Below the pieces are notes generated by a model that worked only from the letters and a program-made list of their open reading frames with translations, did not search any database and had not been told where the DNA came from. Below, piece by piece: positions 46,272 through 57,981 of a stretch of 64,000 nt of DNA. How positions within the stretch are numbered: the stretch's first letter is position 1; the number at the start of each line of letters is the position of its first letter. The position numbers were made by a program, and so were the translations under genes. The stretch spans positions 22,316,646 through 22,380,645 of the forward strand of contig NC_080712.1 of the NCBI RefSeq assembly GCF_019097595.1, written 5' to 3'. This stretch comes from Hemibagrus wyckioides. Lineage: Eukaryota; Chordata; Actinopteri; Siluriformes; Bagridae.

Positions 46272-48085
46272 CTGCAACAGAGCGCACATGTTAGAGAGGC
46301 CCTGGCAGAACAACAATTGTTTTGTTTGCAGCCCTGTGTGGAACTTCTTTTTTTTTTTTTTTTCCCCACCCTCTCCGTCCCCCTCTCTCGCTCCCCCCAT
46401 GCACATACTCACTGGCTCTCACACACACTCTAATTCTCTCTCCCTCCCCTCCCTCACTCCTTCCATCCCTGTGGGAACACTAGAAAAATGTTCACTGCAG
46501 AGCCGATATAAAAGGATTACAAAGATTCAAGTCTTTTTAAAATAAATAAATAAATAAATCACTGAAAATATCTGCTCTCCTCATTTTTCTTTTCAATCCT
46601 TTTTTTTTTTTTTTAAGAGGAGTATATGATGGTGTTCATTTCATCCACCAATCTAGGAAATAAAGGCACTGTATGTCAGTAATAAATGTAAAGACTGCAA
46701 AGAATAAAATAAAAGGTTGCACATTAATTTTTTGGCATTTTTACAACATCTCTAAAGCTTTATATCTATTCGGGCAAATAGTCTTATTTTACACGCCCAA
46801 GTATACGTTCAAATAGAAAGTCCAGAATTTATTAGTAAAAACAGAGAAAATGTAATTAAAAATTAAACCAATTAAAATGAAAACTAAATGAAATTAAAAT
46901 GCAATTGGTGCAGCTGTGAGAGTCTCTTGGTTATAAACCGGAGTCCTGATGCTACAGATTCCTGTTTGCGAGTAATTTCACCTTTTGTGCTCCTGGAGTA
47001 GTTATTTTTAATAACCCACTTTGGCCAGGATGTTGCGTTTAGGTAACCGGCTTGCAGGTACACAAACGGCTCGACGATGCAGTCACACTGCAGCAAAGAA
47101 TGCAAAGTGATCTTTAAGACTTCGCTAAGTGAAGTCTCAGAACATCAGGTCAACTTTCATTCACACTCTAACCAGCAGCCACCGAAACTAATCAAAGACA
47201 AAAACTCCAAAACAAAAAGAAAGAAAAAAAAAGCAACCAAACGAATGCACGGACACTTGAAGAGTACAATAGTTTTAAAATACCTATAAACCCAAATATA
47301 AAGTAGAACAATAATTCACACCTGTTACCCGTGGAGACTGCTCCCTTCTCAAAAAATGCATCATGGGCACCATGTTCAACCAGCGAGCATAAATAAACTC
47401 ATTTGAATCTTCATTTAAATCTGATTGGGATACCAAGCCAACCCCCCCTTAAACAACGCTCAGACCTTCGTTAATGAGGGGGCCTTGGTGGGGAGGACTT
47501 GGGACAGCCAACCCCAAGCCAACCCCACCTCCTTTTCAATCTCCTCCCCAAATCTTTGGAGAAATGGAACATCCTCCCCAAAGAAGAAGCCCACAGCAGA
47601 TTTACAATACAATCACTTTAAGTGCCCTGTAGTCTACATCAATCCTAATCCTTAAAGATGGCTAAAAATAAAGATTGTAGGACAGCTCGCAAGGTAGCAG
47701 CGATCAAATTAGGAGGCTCCGAGGACAGAGAGGGACGGAGAAGGAGGCTTATAAACATCTGATCCAGCTGACTGAGGCCATATGGCAGCTGCTGCCCAGA
47801 TAAAGAGATTAAGACTAGGAGGAGTGCGATTACAGCTGTCTAGCCAATTCAGGCAGCTCAAATCTGCAAGTTCTAAATTAGTCACTACCAGCAGAAAAAA
47901 ATGCTTTCAACTAGCCTGAAGAGTCATTTCTGATTTTTAAGAATTGATTTTAAGTCAGACAAAAACAGAGTATTTTCCTATTGCTCAAATGTTTTGAGAT
48001 TTATGTTTCAGTTTTTCATAGAAATTTTGTTCTCATTTTACAAAACCAAAAAAAATAAAAATAAATAACGGTTACTGACTAAAAA

Positions 48086-48116
<31 letters not shown>

Positions 48117-48623
48117 AATAATAATAATAATAAACAACAATATTCAGTTTAAAATGACTAAACTGCATTAATAAATCAGGGGGAAAAAAATCCTCCTTGT
48201 ATTAAATTGACAAATGTACAATTCAGGAAACTTTTTCTTCATTTCTTTCAACTTCACACGCACAACAACCAAGAATCGCACAACTGTTACAACCGATCTA
48301 CTGTTCCCCATTCATAGCAAAGCAAGTGAAACCAAAGCTTGCGGACAAAACAAGCAGCTTAATGAAAAGCTTGCTCGGTAACATTGTCCCGACAACAAGG
48401 AGCGTCACTCGTCCCCTGCCTGGTTACACTACACTGCTGCAAAATCCTTCACTTCCCATTCCACCCGGCTTACACGCATCTGACTGCTAACACATGGGAA
48501 AAAAAGACAACAACAACAACAACAACAAAGAACGAGAGAGACAAAGAAATGAGTTAAGGAAAGGCCAGCAAGCTCTCTATTCAGAAGCCACAGACCCCCT
48601 GGTACAGTACCTGCGGTTCGCAT
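44719..48623 (-). CDS. zbtb18: Zinc finger and BTB domain-containing protein 18 (RP58)
   Basis: A nuclear transcriptional repressor that binds E-box-like ACATCTG sites and works in cortical neuron development and myogenesis. The coding sequence joins 48623-48611 (ATG CGA ACC GCA G) to 46271-44719, giving 521 residues against 531 in human. The split glycine codon and the following [18 protein letters not shown] match the human long form exactly; the human exon-1 residues CPK are replaced by RTA. BTB/POZ covers about residues 24-125 ([18 protein letters not shown]). The acidic middle holds [10 protein letters not shown], similar to a CtBP-binding motif, and VKVE, a sumoylation consensus. Four C2H2 fingers lie at 368-390, 409-431, 437-459 and 465-488, with TGEKP-like linkers SGEKP and TREKP after fingers 2 and 3. 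The stop is TGA at 44721-44719. A second start at 46257 (MEFPDH) would give the 512-residue short form. No damage is seen. Confidence 0.96.
47400..47880. promoter_or_regulatory. Candidate intronic enhancer of zbtb18
   Basis: The block contains CAGCTG at 47767 and again near 47784 and 47835, CATATG near 47779, an AACATCTG site at about 47754-47761 that fits the core of ZBTB18's own binding site, homeodomain-like AATTA motifs and a GATA-like agataaag. Long purine-rich stretches and few simple repeats suggest constraint. No comparison was possible, so the call rests on motif density and intron position. Confidence 0.35.
48086..48133. repeat. Back-to-back ATT and AAT arrays (perfect inverted repeat)
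   Basis: (ATT)n at 48086-48113 runs directly into (AAT)n at 48114-48133. The halves are complementary and could extrude as a hairpin in the zbtb18 intron. Confidence 0.9.
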
Positions 48624-48689
48624 CAACTTGATTAAGTCCACTGTTGTGGTAGCGCCTGCTGTAGCTCCCTTCTCAAAATCAATGAAGGG
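48611..48689 (-). CDS. zbtb18: zbtb18 exon carrying the long-form start codon (upstream edge inferred)
   Basis: The - strand reads ATG CGA ACC GCA G at 48623-48611, followed by the donor gtactg, and phase and position match the human exon that encodes the first residues of the long isoform. A strong acceptor, tcctcctactag preceded by a very long CT tract, would place the exon's 5' edge at 48689, making a 79-nt exon. The sequence before the ATG is open in the same frame through the whole exon. If the exon is instead a first exon, it would extend further upstream. Confidence 0.75.
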
Positions 48690-48720
48690 CTAGTAGGAGG
48701 AGGAGGAGAGAAAGACAGAC

Positions 48721-48748
48721 AGAGAGAGAGAGAGAGAGTGTGTGTGTG

Positions 48749-48801
<53 letters not shown>
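48721..48801. repeat. (GA)n microsatellite with internal GT block
   Basis: AG dinucleotides at 48721-48738, TG at 48739-48748, then AG up to 48801. On the zbtb18 strand this is a CT-rich tract ending about 30 bases before the candidate acceptor at 48690. Confidence 0.95.
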
Positions 48802-48802
<1 letters not shown>

Positions 48803-49674
48803 GGAGCAGGAAAAAAAATTCAAACTGCGAGGGACAGATGCAAAGTGGAGGAGATGTTGGAGGGGAACGCGATGCCTCCTCCTGCACACAGATCCGCACA
48901 CACACTAACTCGCAGTCTGTGCGGCAGAAGAAAAGACTGGGGGATGGCAGCCTGTCAGCTGCTCTGACATCATGTTCAGATGGAAATGCTACCTCCAGCT
49001 GTGCTCCTTTTAGTGCCATATGCTACTCCTCTACACTCTTGCCACCAGCCTCTCCTTTATACAACTTTGTTTCTCTTTCTCTCCCTTTAAAAAGGCGAAG
49101 GAGGGGTGTGTGTGGGGGGGAAAGGAACTGTTGAGAGGTGATTCTGTGGAAAACCGGCCAACTCCCCCCCCTTCACTTGTAATCTCCCGGCAAAGGCGAA
49201 CTTTAGAAAATAGGTCTGCGTGAAAGCCGACACTTTTTTTCTAACCTAGTTTCCTGCACAGAGAATTTAAATACCCTCAAGTTTTTTTTTTCTTTTCCCC
49301 TCTCTCTCTCTCTCTCTCTCTCACTCTCACTCTCACTCTCTCACTCATTCTCTTTCTCACTGCTCTCCTTCCAGTAACCATAAACAAAGGCCGGCACAGT
49401 GCATTTGCAAATGACAGATCCACGCAGCTGATATTGTTTTCGACTTCTTCATGGTTCACCGGCCGCACCATTACTGTCATTCATTCTCCTCACCCTCTGG
49501 ACGACTCGCTGAGGAGGGGAAAATGAAATAATGGACAAAGGGAGTGATCCTATAGACCTCATGAACAGGGCTTTAACAAAAAGCTTCTTTAATGGGACTA
49601 CTTAAGGCTTAGTTGAACTCCATGTTTTTACCCTTAATCACTTATGTCCTCCTTCATGGGCTTCACGTAGTAAA

Positions 49675-49735
<61 letters not shown>

Positions 49736-50657
49736 CATCGTCAAAATCAAACTCAAACCCATTATTTACAGTTTAGTTTAAAGAAAAAAAATAAAACTAA
49801 CTAATTCTGAAGTTCAGAAGCACCTTTGCAGTGTTTCCTTACTTATTATAATCTAAACAAATGCAGTAGTTTTAGCAGGCTGTAGCTTGGAAAGGTTATC
49901 TAAATAATAATCTGGGAACATCTGCCAGGTTTTTTAGGAAACACACCAAATTTTTTTTTTTTTGGTGAGCCTAATAAACTTCATGGCTTATTGCACCTGC
50001 CTCTATTCCTGCCTCAACTCCCAACATGAAGAAATCCCACCAGCATTACTTCACAAATAATCCATTATTCGTGTTAGCAAATCGCACGCGCTCTCTAACT
50101 GATACATTATAACGCAAGTGTGTGGCTTTCCCTTTTCCTTTTTTTTTAATAACCTACCGCTGTTCGGTCTATTTAAAGAGCTTCACATGAAGAAGCCCAC
50201 AGCTGTGCGAGGTTTGATTGAACTGCATGCCGGAGGAAAACTTGTGTCCATAATAACACACGAAACAAATGCGTCAGGAAGACAGACGTGCTAACTTCTC
50301 ACCCTGTCTAAACTTAAACACCGAGGGGGGGTTTATACACGGAGGATATCGTTATAGCGCATTCGGTGGCACTATTTACTTGGGAAAATAGAACCGGAAT
50401 CCCTCGTTTCCTTAGGCTACAGAAAGATGTAGAGTATACACAGACAGCTTAACAACACCGCCGTGTGTGTGTGTGTGTGTGTGTGTACCCTAACACGGTG
50501 AACTGAGGAAAAGCTAGCTCGGAGCTAACAGAAGGAAAAAAAGTAAGGCAGCTACCTGCACTGTTACATTTCCACAGCAGGCCCGGATTGAGCTCGCGCT
50601 CAGGCTACTCGCTCTCCACTAACTGTGTTTTTTTTCTGCCTCAACACAACAGCGGTC

Positions 50658-50693
<36 letters not shown>

Positions 50694-50818
50694 AGAAGCT
50701 CGCGACTTTTCGCATAACAAATCCAGCCCCTCGCAGCTCTACCCCGCTTTTCATCTGCTTAAAGAGCGCCTCGTATTTTTTTTTATTTATTTTTTTTTTT
50801 AAATAAAAAGGCACTTAC
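48802..50818 (-). other. zbtb18 5' intron (inferred)
   Basis: Lies between the candidate 5' exon donor and the start-codon exon. It holds a CT array (49301-49348), an AAT array (49675-49734), a GT array (50463-50486) and a GA array (50659-50691). A second donor-like site, gcag followed by gtagct on the - strand, lies near 50556 and might mark an alternative first exon. No coding family is seen. Confidence 0.5.
49675..49734. repeat. (AAT)n trinucleotide array
   Basis: About 20 perfect units between gtaaa and gcatcg. Confidence 0.97.
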
Positions 50819-51250
50819 AGACAAGCGAGCTCCGACGACTTCCCACTTCCTCTGGCCAAATCCTTGGCGACGGGGGGGAAAAAAATAAACCCAGAAAGAA
50901 GTGAATTGACTTTCAGCAGCTTTCCATATCCGCCGCGCTGCAGGAAACACGGAGCGGAGCGGAGCGCAGAGACAGGAGCTGCGGCGGCCAGATGTTTCCG
51001 AGCTGTTGCTACTCAACTCTCCGGGAAAAGGAAAAGGGGGAAGCGCTCGTGACTGGCGGCGTCCGAGGCCAATAGAGGAGGCGAGGAGAAACGCCGAGGC
51101 GAATTGGAAGCAGCCGCCGACTGGGAAAGAGGGAGGGATGTGTTTGTCTCCTCGGCGTAGGTTGACACCGGGTAACAGTGAGAAAGCAGAAAAAAAGACC
51201 AAGCGGACTGGTTTCCTAGAAGAGAGTGGCGCAGAGAGGGAGCGTGCGCA
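50819..51250 (-). other. Candidate zbtb18 5' exon (5' end not defined)
   Basis: A consensus donor (gcttgtct followed by gtaagt on the - strand) ends at 50819 and sits in GC- and CpG-rich DNA typical of a vertebrate first exon. Splicing to the acceptor at 48690 and then 46271 would give a three-exon transcript. The frame through this exon is open and in phase with the downstream protein. The transcription start is unknown; the ZNF143-like site at 51254-51275 suggests it may lie shortly below 51250. Confidence 0.5.
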
Positions 51251-51420
51251 CGGGCGCATGGGTAATGTAGTCCCGCGCAACGCGGCCACAAAGAACAGGT
51301 GCGTTATCCGGTTTCCGCCCGCCTCTCGCAGGTCACATGACTCACATCTCCTGAACATCTCCTGAACAGCTCAGCAGCACAGCAGGCAGGAGACAGCAGA
51401 ACGCCGCGGTTTCACAGTGC
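51050..51420 (-). promoter_or_regulatory. CpG-rich zbtb18 promoter region
   Basis: CpG-dense compared with both flanks. On the - strand it has a ZNF143/THAP11-type site (gggactacattacccatgcg) at about 51256-51275, an E2F-like TTTCCGCCC at about 51312, a USF/MITF-like GTCACATGAC at about 51332 and an inverted CCAAT (ctattggc) at about 51069-51076. There is no TATA box at an obvious position. Assignment to zbtb18 follows from orientation and distance. Confidence 0.55.
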
Positions 51421-51833
51421 TGTGCTGTGGAGGGTGCGAGAACGACGAGATCTGCTTCACCATGTTATATAAACACGATAGCTTATACAGCCTGAAATAC
51501 AGCACATTTCAAAACATTCTTCATCCTCAGGAACGAAATCATGGACGATTAAGAAGGCGCGTGTCTATAAAAAGGACCTACTAATCATAGTATTCTAACC
51601 CCTGTAGATCAGCTAGCTTAAAGTAGCTTGAAAGGACGCGTTAGTGCTTTTAGAAAATGTAATATTCATGAAAAATCTGATCAGAAAAAAAGAAATAAAG
51701 AAAGAAATAAAAATAAACACTTGAAATGAGGAGTGGTTGAGGCACGTGACCGTGTAAAGGAAGTCAGATCATTTTATTACACTGATTGGTTGATTAAAAA
51801 GTATAATATTAACAAATAAAAATGTAATCTCAC

Positions 51834-51865
<32 letters not shown>

Positions 51866-52540
51866 CATGTTTGTATTCACGGTTTAAAAACATGCACATG
51901 ACTAATATGGACAAACAAAAGTCTAGTAGTCTAATGGTACACTGACTGATTGATTCTTTCATTCATTCATTGAAAAAATGTATGCACATATATGCATAAA
52001 TATGTAGAAATAAGAATATTGTTAAATAAACATTTTTATTTATTTATTTTGAACTGTGGAAAGTAATGTATGTGTATAGCACTTATTTGGAATAAGTTTT
52101 ATTATTGTTACTGTTATTTATTTCCCATTTTTGTGTGAAAGTAAAATCTATAATAATAGGTTCTATCTATATAGTTCTTTTTTTCCTTCTTTTTCTCACT
52201 TGCATGTTTGCTTGCTGAACTGGTTAAATGAGTTGTTCATTCCAGTCGTGGAAAGTATGATAGCTCTTTACATTACATGCTTGATTTGCTAAATAAATCA
52301 TTTAAGTGAATAATTGTGTTTAATTTTGTTTAATTTCAAAATTGCTTTGTGCATATCAGTGTTACTCATACAATGAATAAAACGTTCCATAAGAATTATT
52401 AAATGAAGCACAAAAGTACATTTCCTCCCATGTTATTTTACAGCCTGTCATGGCCATGGTGAAAACTAAGCTGAAGAACATTACAAGCACAACTAAATTG
52501 AAAAATTCAGTCCAGACGCATGTGCCAGTACAGATCATAG
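51421..52540. other. AT-rich 5' flank of zbtb18, no gene recognised
   Basis: Contains a short AAT array (about 51836-51861) and poly-A or poly-T stretches. I see no supportable gene or RNA. Confidence 0.5.
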
Positions 52541-52960
52541 CATAACAATTGACTTGTCTAGAGTCGAGTGTATCCTGCGGTGCTGAGGCTGTAGAGTCAG
52601 TGTGGTGCGCTGTAGGGAGTGCATAATCAGGTGAGTGCAGAGGCCCCACAGATGTGTGAAGCCAAGTTCACTCAGGGCCTGATGAATACACTCACTTGTT
52701 CCTCTGAGCTGGCTGTGAAAACCCAGCCCGCCCTCCGCCGTCATGGTCCCACACTCAATGCGCCTCTTTCGCCCCAGTAAATTAATTGGCGTTACTAATA
52801 CATTTCAAAACAAACCACTGTCCTCCCAGGTCCGGAATCTTGACCTAACACCATTATTATTTAATGCTGAGAGTGGCCTCCTCATTAAGCTGATGTGACG
52901 AAGGTTTCATTGCGTGAGCTTCTACATGTGGGGGACGGTTTAAAGCTCTCTGCATTCCTT
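52540..52960. promoter_or_regulatory. Candidate conserved non-coding element upstream of zbtb18
   Basis: A GC-richer block in an AT-rich surround, with taaattaattggcgttacta near 52780 (homeodomain-type core), CAGATG/CATCTG E-boxes (for example ccacagatgtgtgaag near 52645) and little repeat content. It lies 1.2-1.7 kb upstream of the promoter. Conservation was not tested. Confidence 0.3.
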
Positions 52961-54756
52961 CTATTGTTGCAGCAGTGCCACCCAACAATCTGCTCCTTGT
53001 TTGGTCAAGGAGTGTTCTGAATTATCATCATTTAGCAACATTCACATCATGCTTCAATAGAACTGCACGTATGAGACCAGATCTAACTCAAGCCTGCTGG
53101 TGACTTATATTTTCATACCTTATATTTTCATAAGCTGTGATCCCTTTAAAATCTTGTGTATGGCAAAAGATTCTGTTCATTTCATTTTCACTTATTATTT
53201 TGTAGCCCATCCTGTAAACAACATAAAGGCATAATTCTGCTCTCAGTCTAAACCCAAACTTGGAATATTACCTTTTTATTAGAACTTGGACACTGGCCAC
53301 ATTATGCAGTCCAGCACACTGTTATGGTAAACATATTAGAACCCAAAATATTTCATTTTATTGATTAAGCAGCTTGAACCCATTCCCTTGTGCTTTAGAA
53401 TGCAAGCCACTGCCAATGTTTCGACGCCTGAGGAAACATTTAGGAAGAGAAAAGCTTTTTTTATGTTTTAAATGTTGCAAAGTTCAAAGTCTTATCTTGT
53501 GTTTGAGAGAGATTATCAGTAATTAACATAGCTGTTATTTTATTCCATGCCCCCATACTATAACTAACAGACTTTCTTGATCCCACATGCTTTTTGGAGG
53601 CTGTGATCCCTTGGATGTGGTTGTTCTATGAGCGGTTTGTGCAGCCTGATGTTTGAACTGTGGGTTTTTTTTACTTGTTGTGCCGGACCCCCTGTCCCCC
53701 CATCTGTCATAACTGAAGTGAAAGATGTGAAGGCTGCCTCATCTGCCACTGAACTGCAGTGTCTTGGAGTACTGAGCCAGACTCTTCAAAGTTTTCCTGT
53801 GGTATCGTGAGAGGAATATTAAAACTGTACGAGCAATACGAGACAGGATATTGTCTCAGGAATCTCAGGAATCCACAGTTTATGGTGCATAAAACAAACG
53901 TTGTTTATTATTGATCAAAAAATGTTGCCTTTACAAAGGTTGCAGTATTTTAAGCGTTTGTCTGAGTTCCTTCCTCTAGAGGTCACTGTGCAATCCGTGT
54001 TGGTGAATGTCACGTTTAATATCAGCTCAGTTGGACTATATATACATCGACCATCCTTCTTACAAACGTTGATGTTATTCATGCTCTCAATATGAGGAGA
54101 AATATATACATGCCTAGATTACAGACCCATGCATCAGTAACTGCACAAAATATTATTTATTCAAACGAGAACAGACAATAATATGGTCACTAATGAAGAA
54201 CAATTGAGTAGAGACAGTATGCAAACATCTAATTATTTCTGCATTCACTGCAATCATATTCATTAACTTTAATGACAGCATATGAGATATAATATTCATA
54301 TGATATTTCTATACATCCGACGGCTTGATTTGCTGAATCCATAATGAATGAGCAAATGATTAACAGCTTGTCTGTGGAAGCAACTTCATCACTTCACACC
54401 AACAGACTATTTGGTGGAAAACTGCTTAATCAAGGTGACAATAAACATGTTATTTTTTTTACAACTGTCAAAATCACTTGCTTTTAGCTGGTAGTACACA
54501 CACACACACATGCACACACAAACATACACATGCACACATATACACACAAAGAGCAAACATGCCAAGGGAGAAAACCAGTTTGTTGGCCAGCATGTTTAAG
54601 CATTTCTCCCGATTGCTAGGATTCTCCTTCTAATTATGCAAATACGTGTTGCTTGGAGGTACAATTTTCACAGGGTGCCTGCCATTAGACAGGATTAGGC
54701 AGATGTTGATACACTGGCTTTTTGATGGGATTAATCATGCTCCAGAGCACACAGCC

Positions 54757-54801
<45 letters not shown>

Positions 54802-55117
54802 AAATGTCCAGTAGCACAGCTGCATTAGTACTTTAATAAGTTTAGAAAACTGGGACAGTAAGACAATGCACACATTGAATAATGAAGATGCTGCTGCAAC
54901 AGCTTTGTTATAATAAAAATGCATGTTGTTACAATGATCTCTTAATGATGCTTTGCCCTGGTGAGTTCACCTTGAAGCTATGATATACCTACTGAGGTAT
55001 ATTTGTTTTTGCCCAAAGCATGGATACACAAGGAATCATAAAATAAGAAATAGAGCAACACACAGGGGGGAGCAGTGTTGGTGCTTTACAGCCTCTTGCG
55101 TGTTCTGGATATGCCGA
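52961..55117. other. Intergenic 5' flank, no gene recognised
   Basis: Unique AT-rich sequence with CA tracts near 54497-54550 and a GA array at 54757-54801. Open frames are short and show no family. Confidence 0.5.
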
Positions 55118-55337
55118 AGCTTTTATTTTGTTACATATATACATTAAAGCATAGTGAAATACTTTTCTTCTGATATCCCTGATAGCTTGTTAGGAAGCTG
55201 AGGTCAGTCATGATGCAGCACTCTTAGAGCAGAGAGGGTCAAGGACCCAACAGTGGCAGCTTGGCAGTGTTGGGACATGAACCCTTAACATCCTGATCAG
55301 TGACCCAGAGTCAACTACTGAGCCACCATTGCCCCGC
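55118..55337 (-). mobile_element. tRNA-derived SINE
   Basis: Read on the - strand from 55337, a tRNA-like head has a Pol III A box (tggctcagtagttga, about 55324-55310) and B box (ggttcatgtccc, 55283-55272). A body with tgccactgttgggtccttga follows, and the tail reads aacaaaataaaagc. This layout is a common fish SINE. It is diverged and probably inactive. Confidence 0.78.
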
Positions 55338-57950
55338 TCCTAGGTATGAACAGGTATGTTGAGTGTGTAATGAACAGATTACTAAAAAGATACTGGAGTA
55401 ATTGGAGTAATCTAGAAAAAATGGTGATAATATTAAAACTAATATTAATACATATACGTTTAATAAAATTTAAAAAAAAAATAAAAATAGATGCAAGCAG
55501 CAATTTAGGGGTCCTTGCACCGAGTGTACCACAATATCTGTTTCATGAGCCACTATTGGCATGTGGATGTTATGATGTCACATCACCACTGGCTAGGTCC
55601 AGAAGCACGGATTTGCAGGGAATCAGGTGTGTTTTCAGTCTGCTGAAGTTTAGTGTCAAAAAGACTCATCATGGTTTGAACAAGGTAGAATTTCTTCATC
55701 AATTTCCATTTCTTTCCAAGCTTCTCTTTTCTTCAGACATCTGGTCCACATCCCTCTCTTTGTCCCTCAGAGCTGCACACTAATCGAGATCACATCCTCT
55801 GAAGTGACAAACTTAACTCTCAGCTCAGTGCTCCTCTTTGGGAAATATCACTTTGGGAAATCTCATTTTCATTACCAGCAAGGTCTCTGAGGTGGTTAAA
55901 GTCATCATCGCCGTAATCTTCATCACTGCCATTGAGAAACCTATTACACTTGTCCACTTCCGCCTCCTCACCATCATGAATTATATCAAATCTTTACATT
56001 TATACTCCAGAGACACAAAGATATACAACTTATAGTAAAATGAGTAAAATTCTGAACAGGTCAAAAGTAAAAATTCAAAGATGATAAAATGCACAATAAA
56101 TAATGTATAGCTGCAAGAAAATACCGGTGTTCCTAAACAACAAGGGTGCAGCAAAGTCTGTTTCCTGAGCCGGTCGGCATGTTGATGTTATTATGCTAAA
56201 TTACAGAACATACATGCAAGGTTTAATCACATTGTATGATGTACAGTGGAACTCTTCCACAAAGTGTGACAGTCAGTTTCAGGACTGAAAACATTTTCTT
56301 CTCTTTGGTCAGTGGGTTTTGATAAGAGACAGACAGTGATTCTTCTTCGACTGTGGCAATTTTCAAAGAAAACATCTGTACCGGCAATGGTCATTACACA
56401 AACAGCACATCTTCCCAGATTCCTCTTTCTACCCATCACCCACATGTTCATAGCTAAAGTCACCCTTCTCCCCATCCAAAAATAAGAAAAGGAAGTAAAC
56501 GTGTGTGTAGCGTATGTTTGTACAATAAATTCCACTTCTAACCTTGCAGCAGTTTAGCCTAATGTATGTAGTTTATATATGCATGCCTGCCAACACTGAT
56601 GCAGGTCTACAAGGAAGAAACATATCAGGGCTGTTGGGATCAAGCCCCTGGGCCACTCTTGTGTCCAAGTTTGTTTGTTTTTGCCAGGCCCTGAAGGCCA
56701 TCCTTTCTGAGGCATGTGCCATGGTTTGTGAGTTTTTGAATATGTCAAGCATGTCTTTCTCCTTTGCTTGCCCTCCATCTCTGTTTTAAAATATTTAGTC
56801 AAGCATTGTCTGTTTTGTAGGTTGTAAATAAAGCTGTTCGTTTCTATATCCTTGCTTATCCATTGATCATAACAGACACTTGTATTTCTGTAACACAGGG
56901 GTTTGTGTCTCTTAATTACATATTAAGAGCAAATGTGGTTTATTGCTTAAATGTTAAGGATTTTATTTCCTGGATATTTTCTAAGGTGCAGGTTTTTTGG
57001 CAAGAACATGGTAGAAACCTGTTCAACAAAAAAAAAAAAAAATGAGTCCATAAAAAAACAACACACAACAAAAAAACCTGCTAAATTAATGCCAGCTGTG
57101 CTAAAATGGTCTCTGATGTACATGGTGTAGTTACACCAGTCACCAATGTCTATCGTAGGTGTTAATTTAACACTAATGATTTGGCTGTGAAGCAACAGTT
57201 TAAGCATAATGTCAAGATTATGCCATTAGATTTATCATTACAATCAAAGGAAGTGATAATAAATGCACAGTGATATACAACTGATCGGAATGTGAAAATA
57301 GGGTAGACTTGCGTTGGTGTGCTAAATGACAATAAGAGGAAATGTGTGACATCCCTTTTAGGGTATATTCCTTAAAAGCAGTTCCTGAAGATGAAGAAAT
57401 GAATAATGGGCCTAGCTCTAGTAGCAGGCACATTAATAAACCTATAGGAAATAATAAATCCATATACAGCAGATGTTTTTTATGCAAAATGATTTTTAAG
57501 TGATGCAGAATTCAATCCATGCAAAGAGCTGAGCTATTAAGGGTCAAGGATCACACAGAAGGGCCCAACAATAGCAATGACAACGTTGCTTATTAGAACC
57601 AAACCTCCATTGCAAATGCAGTTTAAATCCCTTTAACTATGATGAAGCAACAGATAGTTACATCACATCATCGTTAAAGTGATTTTCCACTTAATTGCAT
57701 GTAGTTACATAAACTAATTACATAAACCATAAGCAAAACAGCAGCAGCGGAATACTTCGGTGAGAAATGACACACTCCACAAACCTCCGCACTGAAAGCT
57801 GTGAGGTAACGGCAGTAAGGCGTGCGCACCCAAGGGAACAAAGCAGAGGAAGGACTCTCATCATCCAACTGAGCATGCACTCTCTGGAGAAGAGCAGAGC
57901 CTAGGGGTTGTTTCTCTGGAGCTTAGCCTCTCCCTTGCTCTCTGGGGAGG
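55338..57950. other. Intergenic, degenerate repeats only
   Basis: Two diverged related segments (about 55490-55580 and 56108-56205) share the order gcaagcagcaattt/gcaagaaaatacc, ctgtttc-tgagcc and ggcatg-tg-atgtta, suggesting an old repeat in two copies. A SINE-like scrap (gggtcaaggatcac, gggcccaacaatagc) lies at about 57540-57590. No gene is recognised. Confidence 0.45.
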
Positions 57951-57981
57951 CAGCAGCAGCAGCAGTAGCAGCAGCAGCAGT
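57951..57981. repeat. (CAG)n short array
   Basis: About ten CAG units with one TAG interruption, in a GC-richer block. Confidence 0.9.

Larger units (their letters stand above)
46272..48610 (-). other. zbtb18 intron before the main coding exon
   Basis: Bounded by donor gtactg and acceptor ttgcag on the - strand. It is AT-rich near both ends, with an ATT/AAT tract at 48086-48133. The central block at 47400-47880 is less decayed and dense in E-boxes (see separate entry). No other gene is seen. Confidence 0.8.

Noticed and set aside
46271..46287. zbtb18 frame starting at 46287
   Set aside because: The first codon there is GTG, not ATG, and the bases up to 46272 are the intron acceptor tract (ctctgttgcag). 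Coding starts at the upstream exon or at the ATG at 46257.
56227..56535. 102-codon - strand frame that looks somewhat protein-like
   Set aside because: No recognisable motif, partner exon or splice context. It lies among degenerate repeats, so I do not list it as a gene.
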